Assembly (NCBI GenBank): GCA_963746185.1
Contig: CAVVAE010000004.1
Location: 1,364,001 to 1,428,000, forward strand
Length of the DNA stretch: 64,000 nucleotides
Source of the DNA: CAVVAE01 sp963746185
GTDB taxonomy: Bacteria; Actinomycetota; Actinomycetes; Propionibacteriales; Nocardioidaceae
Reading direction: 5' to 3'
Each line of letters begins with the position of its first letter. Within the stretch, counting starts at the first letter, position 1. Positions 9,619-17,902 of the stretch are shown here, piece by piece. The notes under the pieces were generated by a model. The model had not been told where the DNA came from. It ran no database searches and saw only the letters and a list, made by a program, of their open reading frames with translations. Both the position numbers and the translations under genes were made by a program.

Positions 9619-9719
9619 GCGGGCTCGAGGCGTGCCACCGCTGCTCGGAGAGGTCCGATCCAGGTCTCATCCTTCGGACAACGCGGCCTCCGCAGAGGCA
9701 AGTCCACTGTTTACAAGGC

Positions 9720-9767
9720 GGGTTTGCCTTGTTAACAAGCTCTTTGGCTTGAAAACAAGGCAAACCC
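9720..9767. terminator. Large AT-rich hairpin between convergent genes
   Basis: Two 21-base arms (9720-9740 and 9747-9767) pair over 19 positions with a single 2x2 internal A/A mismatch and a 6-nt loop TCTTTG. It starts 5 nt after the paaK stop (minus strand) and about 100 nt after the GNAT stop (plus strand), so it fits a bidirectional terminator. An extra copy of ACAAGGC at 9713-9719 could pair with GCCTTGT at 9726-9732, giving a competing smaller stem. Confidence 0.65.
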
Positions 9768-9771
9768 AGGG

Positions 9772-11089
9772 TCAGCGGGAGCGCTGGTCGTCGATGCGTT
9801 TGGCCTTGCCGAGGGAGCGTTCGAGGGCATGCGGCTCGGTGACCTCGACCGCGACGGTGACGCCGACGTTGTCCTTGACGAGCGTGGCGAGCTGCGCCGC
9901 CGATCGCCCTCGCGCGCGCCGTCGGCTGACGCCGGCGTCGTGCGCCTCGACCCGCACCGTCATCTCGTCCATCCGACCGGGCCGGGTCAGCACGCAGACG
10001 TAGTGCGGCGCCAGCCCCTCGACCTTGAGCAGCTGCTCCTCGATCTGGGTCGGGAACACGTTGACGCCGCGCACGATCATCATGTCGTCGGTGCGCCCGG
10101 TGACCTTCTCCATCCGCCGGTACGACGGTCGGGCCGTACCCGGGCAGCAGCCGGGTGAGGTCGCGCGTGCGGTAGCGGATCACCGGCATCGCCTGCTTGG
10201 TCAGCGACGTGAAGACCAGCTCGCCCTCCTCGCCGTCGGGCAGCACCTCGCCGGTGACCGGGTCGATGATCTCGGGGTAGAAGTGGTCCTCCCAGATGTG
10301 CAGGCCGTCCTTGGTCTCGACGCACTCCTGCGCGACGCCCGGCCCCATCACCTCACTCAGCCCGTAGATGTCGACGGCATGCATGGCGCAGCGCTGCTCG
10401 ATCTCGCGCCGCATCTCGTCGGTCCACGGCTCTGCCCCGAAGATGCCGATCTCGAGCGACGACGCAGCGGGGTCGAGACCCTGGCGCTCCATCTCGTCGA
10501 CGATCGCGAGGAAGTACGACGGCGTGACCATGATGATCCGCGGCTCGAAGTCGCTGGATGAGCTGCACCTGCCGCTCGGTCATTCCGCCACTGACCGGGA
10601 CCACGGTGCAGCCGAGCCGCTCGGCGCCGTAGTGCGCGCCAAGGCCGCCGGTGAAGAGGCCGTAGCCGTAGGCCACGTGGATCAGGTCGCCGCGCGCGGC
10701 CACCGGCTGCCCGGATCGACCGCGCCATCACGTCTGCCCAGACGTCGAGGTCGGCGGCGGTGTAGCCGACCACGGTCGGCCGTCCCGTCGTACCGCTGGA
10801 GGCGTGGATGCGGACGACGTCCTCGCGCGGGACCGCGAACATGCCGAACGGGTAGTTGTCGCGCAGGTCCGCCTTCGTCGTGAAGGGAAACCGGCCGAGG
10901 TCACTCAGGTCGTGCAGGTCGTCGGGATGAACGCCGGCAGCGTCGAACGCCGGCGTGTAGTGCGGCACGTGATCGTAGGCCCGACGCAGAGTCGCCTGCA
11001 GCCGCTCGAGCTGCAGCGTCGCGCAGCTCGTCGACGGACAGCCGCTCGGCGTCGTCCCAGAGCTCGCGAGGTGTGGAGAGGTCGGCCAT
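9772..11089 (-). pseudogene. paaK: Phenylacetate-CoA ligase, interrupted by four +1 frameshifts
   Basis: Pieces in all three minus-strand frames join into one PaaK (AMP-forming ligase making phenylacetyl-CoA): MADLSTPRELWDDAERL at the start, SSGTTGRPTVVGYT (the AMP-binding P-loop), YGYGLFTGGLGAHYGAERLG, IYGLSEVMGPGVAQEC, RTDDMMIVRGVNVFPTQIEE, and the C-terminal catalytic Lys in SLGKAKRI. Frameshifts fall near 11019, 10691-10698, 10553 and 10138. Each is repaired by deleting one base, leaving 1314 nt (437 residues), the normal PaaK length. The start follows the paaI stop by 5 nt. Because the residues around each break are fully conserved, sequence error is more likely than decay. Confidence 0.88.
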
Positions 11090-11094
11090 CTCGA

Positions 11095-11559
11095 TCACCC
11101 TTCCGAAGTTGTCACGTCGACAAAGGCGCCGCCGATGGTGCGGCTGCGACCGCGGAACTCGGCGATCACGTCGTCCGCGCCCGCCTCGGTGGCCGGTGAC
11201 GCGGATGTCGTAGATGCCGTTGCGGCCGAACCGGTGCCGCTCGACTGCCGACGCCACGAGCCGGTCGCCCGAGCTTGGCGGGTGCGGCGAACACGATGTC
11301 GCAGGCCTGCGCGACCGTGCGCTCGTTGTAGGAGTTGCAGGCGAAGGCGAACGCGGAGTCGGCGAGGGCGAAGATGAACCCGCCGTGCGCGATGCCGTGC
11401 CCGTTGGTCATGTCGTCGCGGATCGTCATCGACAGCGTGGCGCTGCCTCGCGCGACCCGGTCGAGCGTCATACCCAGTTGCCGTGACGCCGTCGTCGTCG
11501 GCCCACATCACGTCGGCGCAGCGTCGGGCCAGGTCGTCGGCGAGGGCATCTGGCGTCAC
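11095..11559 (-). pseudogene. paaI: Hotdog-fold phenylacetyl-CoA thioesterase, interrupted by three +1 frameshifts
   Basis: Segments in three frames join to a PaaI thioesterase: DALADDLARRCADVMW, then MTLDRVARGSATLSMTI, NGHGIAHGGFIFALADSAFAFACN (the hotdog active-site helix), then RHRFGRNGIYDIRV and TEAGADDVIAEFRGRS. PaaI hydrolyses CoA esters that stall in the phenylacetate pathway. Extra bases lie near 11472, 11268-11270 and 11193-11194. Removing one base at each gives 462 nt and 153 residues, normal for the family. The GTG start overlaps the upstream GNAT stop (GTGA) and the stop precedes paaK by 5 nt, so the three genes form one operon. Confidence 0.85.
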
Positions 11560-12037
11560 AGCAGCTTCTCCAGCATCACCGTCTCGTGGCCGTCGGGCTG
11601 CGTGAGGTGACCGATCTCGCGATAGCCGCGTGCGCTCGTGGAACGCGAGCGACTCGACGTTGGGCGGGTCAGAGTTGATCTCGCAGACCATCCGGCCATG
11701 CGGCGTGGCGCGCTGCTCCATCTCGTCGTACAAGGCCGTGGCGATGCCCGCCTGCGGAATGCGCCGTCGAGACCGCGATCCGGTCGAGGTAGAGGAAGTC
11801 GTCGAAGCGCTCGGCGTGCCAGGCGTAGTTGATCGAGTCGTACGACGTCCCAGGTGCGTAGGCGATCGGCGAAGCCGGCAACTGTCGTCGTCGACCTCGC
11901 AGACCAGCACGCATGCGGCGTCGGCGCGGAGCTGTGCCAGCCCCGTTGTCGTCGAGCGGGCTGAGCGCCCAGACGGACTCCTCGTTGAGCGCCAGGACGG
12001 CCTCGACATCGGCGTCGGTGATGGGTCGGATCTCCAC
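11556..12037 (-). pseudogene. GNAT family acetyltransferase of the paa operon, interrupted by five +1 frameshifts
   Basis: First gene of the paaI-paaK operon. Reconstructed pieces are IRPITDADVEAVLALNEESVW, QLRADAACVLVCEVDDD, the segment APGTSYDSINYAWHAERFD, LYLDRIAVS, AGIATALYDEMEQRA (acetyl-CoA loop), CEINSDPPNVESLAFHE and RGYREIGHLTQPDG. Extra bases lie near 11634, 11767, 11868, 11883 and 11941-11944. Removing all five gives 477 nt and 158 residues, a normal GNAT length. The GTG start at 12037 has a GAGAGT -10-like box exactly 6 nt upstream. Its role in phenylacetate metabolism is unknown; co-transcription with paaI and paaK is inferred from the overlap. Confidence 0.8.
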
Positions 12038-12043
12038 GCGGGC

Positions 12044-12049
12044 ACTCTC
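12044..12049 (-). promoter_or_regulatory. Putative -10 box of the GNAT-paaI-paaK operon
   Basis: GAGAGT on the minus strand, exactly 6 nt from the GTG start at 12037, with no Shine-Dalgarno sequence between. It fits the leaderless pattern seen at several other genes in the window. Confidence 0.35.
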
Positions 12050-12160
12050 TCATGCGCCGGTTTGGGAGGCTGTTGTGACAGGTAGGCTCGCTTGGGTAAG
12101 GCAGCAGTCATCCTCTGCCCGCCGCGCATCTGTTCGCCAAGCTTCGTCAGTGAGGACCCC

Positions 12161-13844
12161 GTGAGCCAGGCCGCCGACTTCTTCGTCCGCCACCGCACCA
12201 TGCTCGACGAGGCGGTCGAGGCCACCCAGACCCGCGGCTACTACAGCGCCTTTCCCGAGTCGCCGAGTCCGCGGGTGTACGGCGAGACCGCGGCTGCTGA
12301 CGGTGCAGCGGCGTTCGAGGCCCTGCTGGGGAAGGCGTTCCCGCTTTCGACGCCCGGGGCCGACGGCACGGTGGCCACGGAGAAGTCGCCGTTCGGCATG
12401 CCGCTCGACGTCCGCTATCCGCGGGTGACGCCCGACGGCGTACCCGCTCTGATCGAGGCAGCGTCTGCTGGGCTCACGTCCTGGCGTGACGCCGGGATCG
12501 AGGCCCGAGTCGGCGTCGGCCTGGAGATCCTGACACGCCTGCACGCACGGGTCTTCGAGCTCGGCGAACGCCGTGCATGCACACGTCCGGCCAGGCGTTC
12601 GTGATGGCGTTCCAGGCCGGTGGCGCGCACGCGCTCGACCGGGCGTTGGAGTCGATCGCCTACGCGTACGTCGAGATGACGCGGGTCCCTGCGCACGGCC
12701 GTCTGGGAGAAGCCGGGACGTGATGCGCCGATCCGGATGGAGAAGACGTTCACGGTGGTGCCGCGCGGTCTCGCCCTGGTCGTCGGCTGCAACACGTTCC
12801 CGACCTGGAACTCGTGGCCTGGTCTGTTCGCTTCGCTCGTCACCGGCAACCCGGTCATCGTCAAGCCGCACCCCGGTGCGGTGCTGCCGCTCGCGATCAC
12901 GGTGCAGGTCGTGTCAGGAGGTGCTGGCCGAGGCCGGCTTCGACCCCAACCTCGTCACCCTGGCCGCCGAGGACCCGGCCGACGGACTGGCCGCTGTGCT
13001 CGCTGTCCGCCCCGAGGTGAAACTGGTCGACTTCACGGGCGGCAACGCCTTCGGTGAGTGGCTGGAGGACAACGCCCGCCAGGCGATCGTGTTCACCGAG
13101 AAGGCCGGGGTCAACACCGTCGTCATCGACTCGACCGACTCGTTCAAGTCGATGTGCTTCAACCTGGCTTTCTCCCTCGCGCTCTACACCGGGCAGATGT
13201 GCACCGCGCCGCAGAACCTCTACCTGCCGGCCGACGGCATCGAGACCGACGACGGCCACAAGTCTGTCGACGACGTCGTCGAAGGCCTTGCTGCCTCGTT
13301 GACCAAGCTCGTCGGCGACGATGCCCGCGCGGTCGAGCTGCTCGGCGGCGTCGTCAACGATGGCGTACTCGAACGGCTTGGTCAGGCCGGGTCGACCGGC
13401 CGGGTCGTGATCGAGTCGCGCGTGGTGACCCACCCCGCTTTCGACGACGCGGTCGTGCGTACGCCGACTGTTGTGACTCTCGACGTCGAGCGACAGCGCG
13501 ACGTACGAGGCAGGAGTGCTTCGGACCGGTCGGCCTACCTCATCGCGACCGGCTCGACGGCCGAGTCGATCGACGTGTTCCGTCGTACGGTGATCGAGCA
13601 CGGCGCGATGACGGCGGCGGTCTACTCGACCAGCGACGACGTCATCGCCGCGATGCGGTCAGCCGCCCTCGATGCCGGAGTGGCGTTGAGCGAGAACCTC
13701 ACCGGCCAGATCTTCGTCAACCAGTCGGCCGCGTTCAGCGACTTCCACGGCACGGGCGCCAACCCGGCCGCCAATGCGACGTACACCGATGGCGCCTACG
13801 TGGCGAGCCGCTTCCGCTTCATCCAGTCCCGCCGCCACATCTGA
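12161..13844 (+). pseudogene. paaN: Phenylacetic acid degradation protein PaaN (aldehyde dehydrogenase), interrupted by seven +1 frameshifts
   Basis: Reconstructs to a full PaaN: FFVRHRTMLDEAVEATQTRGYYS near the start, then MHTSGQAFVMAFQAGGAHA, VPRGLALVVGCNTFPTWNS, GNPVIVKPHPGAVLPLAI, AEAGFDPNLVTLA, VDFTGGNAFGEWLE and GQMCTAPQNLYLP (catalytic Cys of the aldehyde dehydrogenase fold). Extra bases lie near 12563, 12576, 12697, 12914, 13491, 13513 and 13532. The last three together restore the frame, so only a short stretch (13491-13532) is scrambled there. Deleting all seven gives 1677 nt, 558 residues. GTG 12161 has GAGGA about 5 nt upstream. It is divergent from the paaI-paaK operon, and no paaABCDE ring-epoxidase genes are in the window. 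Confidence 0.85.
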
Positions 13845-13852
13845 GTTGTGGT

Positions 13853-14692
13853 TTAGGGGGTGACGGCCATCTCGCGCAGGATGAGCGAGGCCAACTCCTG
13901 CGCCGCCGCCTCATCGGAGTCGGCCGCCACGTCGACCTTGATCGGCAACGTCTCTGGGTCGCGGCGACCGGCGCCCAGAATGGTGAACGACTCAGTGTCG
14001 AGCGTGATCCGCAGGCTCGGGCTCTCCGGAGGCGAGTCCATCGCGACACCACGCCCCTCGTCGTTGACGTCGACGGCATACACCGCCGGCACCGGACCCG
14101 TCACGTCGAAGATCACCGTCGTGCCCGGCGGGGCTTGCGCCTCCTTGGCGATGATGTAAGGCAGCGCGGCAGCGAACACGCCCTGGGTATGTCGCGCGGG
14201 CGTCGTGTCGAGCCCACCTGGTCTGCCCGCCCCGCGCCGGACGTCCTGCTCGTGGACCCAGACATCGAGCGCCCGGTTGCGCAGGAGCGTGCCCCAGTTC
14301 CACCCGATGCTTCCCGGCGTGATCGGCGGATCGCCCTTCGGATCGTCGAGCGGCTCCGCATCGAGGAGGGCGGTATGACGTCGGACCGCGTCATCGAACT
14401 CGGCGATGACGGCGTCGCGACTCCGGCCGCGCCGCGCCACCACACCACGCTCGGTATAGATGCCTGTCGGGTGCTTGATGTGCGGCGCTTCTTTGTCGAT
14501 GGTGACCATCAGCGGTTCATCGCCGGCGAGCTCACTCTCGAACGCCGCGCAGTGCGCCACGACGTCGCCGACGCTCCACCCCGGACAGTCCGTCGGCAAT
14601 GACCACTCGCTGTCAGTGAGCTGCTTCGCCAGCGCGGAGAAGTCGGCGCACGCCACCCGCCACACGTCGACGTGCTGCCTCAGTACGTTCAT
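13853..14692 (-). CDS. Maleylpyruvate isomerase N-terminal (DinB-like) mycothiol-dependent family protein
   Basis: 279 residues with the MDMPI N-terminal four-helix fold: WSLPTDCPGWSVGDVVAHCAAFE carries the W-x-x-x-T-x-C-x-G-W-x-V-x-D-x-x-x-H signature, including the metal-binding His. The C-terminal part (about 170-279) is a sterol-carrier-like domain often fused in this family. Members use mycothiol, the actinobacterial thiol, as cofactor for isomerase or transferase reactions; the substrate here is unknown. It converges with paaN, with only 8 nt between the two stops. Confidence 0.85.
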   Translation of the reverse strand: MNVLRQHVDVWRVACADFSALAKQLTDSEWSLPTDCPGWSVGDVVAHCAAFESELAGDEPLMVTIDKEAPHIKHPTGIYTERGVVARRGRSRDAVIAEFDDAVRRHTALLDAEPLDDPKGDPPITPGSIGWNWGTLLRNRALDVWVHEQDVRRGAGRPGGLDTTPARHTQGVFAAALPYIIAKEAQAPPGTTVIFDVTGPVPAVYAVDVNDEGRGVAMDSPPESPSLRITLDTESFTILGAGRRDPETLPIKVDVAADSDEAAAQELASLILREMAVTP

Positions 14693-14723
14693 GTTCGGAG
14701 CCTAGGGGCCGTGAGAACTCGCG

Positions 14724-15836
14724 TCATGACGAGGAGCCGGGCAGCGTGAGGTCGAGCTCGAGCCACTGCGCCAGATCCTTGATCTCGCGGTGCACAGCGG
14801 CAGTCATGGTCTTGGTGAACTCCACGTCGCGGTGGATGGCGTCGACCCGGAACACCCCGGCTTTGTGATCGGCAGTGGCGTCGAGCTTGCCCACCAGCCG
14901 GTCGCCGTACAGGATCGGCAGCGCGAAGTACCCCCAACGACGCTTGGCCACGGGCTTGTACATCTCCAGCTGGTAGTCAGACTCGAAGAGCTCAGCGAGG
15001 CGCTTGCGGTCATAGACCAGCCGGTCCAGCGGGGACAGCAGCGCAGCCCGGCCCGAGAACGGTTGGCCCAACTGCGAGGGGTCGACCCGCCATCTGCCCT
15101 TGACTCCCTCGACGACGGCGGCCTCGCCGGCCTCACCCACGTCGTTCGGCTCGTGCGGACACTCGGCTGCCTTGGCGCGTGCGATACCGAGAGCACGCAG
15201 CCGACGCTCGTCGCGCACACGCATCGCTTTGTCGAAGGGGACGACCGGGTCATCGGGGTAGACGCGCTCTGCCAGGTCCCAGAGTCGCTCTCGACCCTGG
15301 CGTCCCGCGGTCGCGACCTCACCGCGCTGCACCATGAAGCCGAGCATCCTGATGACGTTCTGGTTGTTCGTCCAGCCGCTCGACTGCCACGGCAGCTCGC
15401 ACGTGTCGGGAAGATCTCGCGAGGTGAGTGGTCCTTCCGCGTCGAGCAGCTCGAGGATCTCCTGGCGGCATCCGTCGTTGGCCTGCACCCAGTCGCGGAT
15501 GTACTCCTGCCAGTCGCGCAGCTCGCCAGGCCCTGGCCACTCGGCCATCTCAGCGCGAAAGAGCGCGAGGTCCTCACTCGGCCGGATCAGCAGGTGCAGT
15601 TCGATCAGCGACTGGTCCTCCAGCGCCGTGGCGAGATCCTTTGGTGAGTACGACGACCCAAGCCGACTCCAGGCGACCAGATCGGCACTGGGCGCGACGG
15701 CGGCACATGGGTCGATCTTGACCACCGTCAGGTGCCGCACCAGGTCGTGAAGGTCGGTCGGTCGCTCGCCTTGAAGCAGCTGCGCGCGTACGGCGATACG
15801 GCGCGCATCGGTGCGAGACAGTTGATGGACGGCCAC
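14724..15836 (-). CDS. Winged-helix DNA-binding protein, YcaQ/AlkZ-like (HTH_42 family)
   Basis: 370 residues opening with LSRTDARRIAVRAQLL and continuing with VVKIDPCAAVAPSADLVAWSRLG. This is the pattern of HTH_42 winged-helix proteins, which include the YcaQ and AlkZ DNA glycosylases that unhook interstrand crosslinks and remove bulky N-alkyl adducts. The QxQ-type catalytic motif of AlkZ/YcaQ is not obvious (VVKIDPC occupies the region), so enzymatic activity is uncertain. GTG 15836 is the first in-frame start. The gene stands 30 nt from its downstream neighbour on the same strand. Confidence 0.75.
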   Translation of the reverse strand: MAVHQLSRTDARRIAVRAQLLQGERPTDLHDLVRHLTVVKIDPCAAVAPSADLVAWSRLGSSYSPKDLATALEDQSLIELHLLIRPSEDLALFRAEMAEWPGPGELRDWQEYIRDWVQANDGCRQEILELLDAEGPLTSRDLPDTCELPWQSSGWTNNQNVIRMLGFMVQRGEVATAGRQGRERLWDLAERVYPDDPVVPFDKAMRVRDERRLRALGIARAKAAECPHEPNDVGEAGEAAVVEGVKGRWRVDPSQLGQPFSGRAALLSPLDRLVYDRKRLAELFESDYQLEMYKPVAKRRWGYFALPILYGDRLVGKLDATADHKAGVFRVDAIHRDVEFTKTMTAAVHREIKDLAQWLELDLTLPGSSS

Positions 15837-15917
15837 GGTTCGAGGCTATTCCACGGCCCGACCGAATGCTCGACTGCTGCGAGGAGACGTTGTCGCAGAA
15901 CGGCTAGCCGTCGATGT

Positions 15918-16409
15918 CTAAGCGGGCGACCCAGACTCCCGACCAGACCGCGTGTTGCGCGGGGCGCCTAGCGGCGGCCGGATCACCTCTACGTATCGCA
16001 GCGGGGTCATACCGAAGCGGATCCGGGCATGGTTCGCGACCAGCAGTCCGACGATCACGACGGCAGCGACCACGCATGCTGCCCGCAGCCAGAGGTTGTC
16101 CAGCGCCGACGCAAGGAAGCACAAGACCAGTCCAACGAGGACCAGCAAAGCGCGGGCGACGGCGTGCACGGTGTCACGGCGCGCCGAGCACGCGGCCTGG
16201 TGCTCCAAGAGGACCTCGCCAAGACGCAAGGCTTGCTCGACGTCGGCGTGCTCGACCGGGCCCCCGCCCTCCGAGGTGTCGGCTTCGATGACGTGGCGCC
16301 GGTGTGCCTCCCATAGGTCGGCCGCGTCGCCTTGCGCCAGCAGGATCGTGCGACCGCCGCGGACAGGTGGCCGCCGAGACTGCGCAGCGACTTGGGCGGC
16401 GCCCTTCAT
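15918..16409 (-). CDS. Hypothetical protein with two transmembrane helices
   Basis: 163 residues, no family recognised. The N-terminal half is soluble and charged (AHRRHVIEADTSEGGG); residues about 85-125 form two adjacent hydrophobic helices (LLVLVGLVLCFLASAL and ACVVAAVVIVGLLVA) joined by a short loop, followed by a basic tail. Its ATG overlaps the stop of the upstream kinase-like gene (GTATGA), which argues for translational coupling and for it being a real gene. The function is unknown. Confidence 0.55.
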   Translation of the reverse strand: MKGAAQVAAQSRRPPVRGGRTILLAQGDAADLWEAHRRHVIEADTSEGGGPVEHADVEQALRLGEVLLEHQAACSARRDTVHAVARALLVLVGLVLCFLASALDNLWLRAACVVAAVVIVGLLVANHARIRFGMTPLRYVEVIRPPLGAPRNTRSGRESGSPA

Positions 16410-16864
16410 ACCTCGACGAGGCGAAGCACTTCCGCAACCACGGCAGGCAGCGAGACGTTCGTCCGCACCTCATGACTGGCACCTCGCCGGAGCATCGGCT
16501 CCACCAGCTGCACATCCTCATGGAAGCGGCGCAGTTCTTCTGGCTGCTTGCCGTATGAGTTGGTAGTTCTGCTGGCGAGGCGTTCGGCCAGAACGTCGAC
16601 CGGCGCGCTTAGCAGGATGATCTCGTCGAACTGGTCATAGAACTTGACCTGGTTCTCCTCGCAACCGGCGACGAACAGGAGTTCAGCATCCTCGGTCGAC
16701 AAGAGTTGCTGAATGGCATCCTCGCGCCACAGCTGGCGGCCATCCGGTTGAGGCTCCGACCATCCATCGTCGGTGTCGACTGCCTTGTATCCGCGTGCAA
16801 CGAGTTCGCGTACGACGGATGACTTGCCGGTGCCTGACATGCCAGTCAGGAGTACGCGCTTCAC
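16406..16864 (-). CDS. P-loop AAA family ATPase / small-molecule kinase-like protein
   Basis: 152 residues. The N-terminal Walker A GMSGTGKSS (8-16) follows a short hydrophobic strand (RVLLT). A lid-like Arg-rich stretch (ERLASRT) and EIILLSAPVDVL match the shikimate/gluconate-kinase-like P-loop fold that often appears as an AAA family ATPase. The substrate is unknown. It overlaps the downstream membrane-protein gene by 4 nt. It starts 29 nt after the stop of 16894-17553, and the three genes may be cotranscribed. Confidence 0.8.
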   Translation of the reverse strand: MKRVLLTGMSGTGKSSVVRELVARGYKAVDTDDGWSEPQPDGRQLWREDAIQQLLSTEDAELLFVAGCEENQVKFYDQFDEIILLSAPVDVLAERLASRTTNSYGKQPEELRRFHEDVQLVEPMLRRGASHEVRTNVSLPAVVAEVLRLVEV

Positions 16865-16893
16865 CTTCGGAGCCTAGGGGGGTCTCGTGGTCG

Positions 16894-17553
16894 TTAACGA
16901 GCCGGTGGCGGAGGCGGTGGCTGCCTTTCCTCATTGGCGGCCGGTGTCTCACTCGGTGGGGGGTAGCCGCCGTACTCCCATCCGCCGGCGTAAGCACCAG
17001 GTGTCGCCTGCAAGCCCTTGATGCGCGCCTTGGAGTTGTGGCGGAGAACGAGAATCACGATCAGCGAGGCGACTCCGAGAAAACCCAAGATGAGGGGTAA
17101 CGCGATCCCCCACAGGGCTCGGATCGCAATGGCGCCGACGTCGACTCGGGGGCCGATCCCGAGACTTGCCTCCGGTCCGACGCCTGGACAGTCGAGCGTG
17201 TAGGTGCCCGCCGGCAGGTCACCCGGGGTCGAGGCCAGGGCGTAGTAGGCCGGTCCGGCGGCGTCGATCCGGAGATCGGCATCGAAGAAGTCGAGCGGTG
17301 TCGTCACACCCGCCGCGTCGGTCATGGTGCAGGTGCGCGTCGCGTCGGCGTCTGTCGAGTAGACGGTGAGCCCGTCGCTGCTCACGCTGATCGTGTCGTT
17401 ACCGTCAATCGGGTCGATCCCAGCGTTGACGATGTCGGCGAACGACACGATCGCCGTGATGAGCAACGCAAGCGCGATCGCCCACAGGCTGAAGGGCAGC
17501 ACATACCAGACGCCCTTGGGGCGAATCTTCATGTCTGCCGCCGAGATCGACAT
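16894..17553 (-). CDS. Hypothetical membrane protein with extracytoplasmic domain and proline-rich tail
   Basis: 219 residues. Two transmembrane helices (about 20-40, LWAIALALLITAIVSFA, and about 145-168, LWGIALPLILGFLGVASLIVI) flank a region of about 100 residues predicted outside the membrane, with two Cys (TCTMTD and LDCPG) that could form a disulfide. The short cytoplasmic tail ends in a run of prolines after GGYPPPSETPAANEERQ. No enzymatic motif is seen. Similar architectures occur widely in Actinobacteria without known function. It is divergent from the helicase gene. Confidence 0.7.
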   Translation of the reverse strand: MSISAADMKIRPKGVWYVLPFSLWAIALALLITAIVSFADIVNAGIDPIDGNDTISVSSDGLTVYSTDADATRTCTMTDAAGVTTPLDFFDADLRIDAAGPAYYALASTPGDLPAGTYTLDCPGVGPEASLGIGPRVDVGAIAIRALWGIALPLILGFLGVASLIVILVLRHNSKARIKGLQATPGAYAGGWEYGGYPPPSETPAANEERQPPPPPPAR

Positions 17554-17902
17554 GCACTCAGTCTGTCACCTCGCGTTTCGCTGCGGGATTGCCCTTTCGT
17601 CGTTGTTCGACCCCGTTGAGCCGACTTCGACGGCCCGCCCGGGGCAGGCTACGACCGCGATCGAGCTGGTCAGAACCTCCCTCAAACGCTGGTAGACTGA
17701 GCCGTAGCCAAGGCGTCGTACCTCGACTGGTGCGAGCGCCTTATTTTGTGCCCGTCGCATGGTGTGCAGCCCTCGAACCTCGAGGTGCCGTTCGGCCTTC
17801 AGGATCGGGTGCAGCGTCCTAGCCGGCTCAACCGGTTCGCGCCCTGCCGCGAGATCGGGCCGGGACGCCCCGTCCTGCAACACTCGTCTGGAGACCTTCG
17901 AC
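17554..17902. other. Divergent promoter region and long 5' leader of the DEAD-box helicase gene
   Basis: 349 bases with no gene. TAGACT at 17693-17698 is a good actinobacterial -10 box for plus-strand transcription, leaving a leader of roughly 200 nt before the helicase start. The leader has local hairpin potential, for example CCTCGA-ACC-TCGAGG near 17773-17787 and a GCCGG/CCGGT pair near 17821-17838. Long structured leaders are known on cold-inducible RNA helicase genes; regulation of that kind here is an inference. Confidence 0.4.
17693..17698 (+). promoter_or_regulatory. Putative -10 box of the DEAD-box helicase gene
   Basis: TAGACT on the plus strand, 204 nt before the GTG start at 17903. 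No convincing -35 box is visible. Confidence 0.35.

Noticed and set aside
9772..11089. Programmed +1 frameshifting of paaK
   Set aside because: Sites lack a shared slippery sequence or stop codon in the shift window, and nineteen shifts in four adjacent genes are not plausible as programmed events.
13058..14602. Long plus-strand Arg-rich open frame across paaN and the mycothiol-type gene
   Set aside because: Composition is that of an out-of-frame GC-rich shadow, and it overlaps two real genes on different strands.
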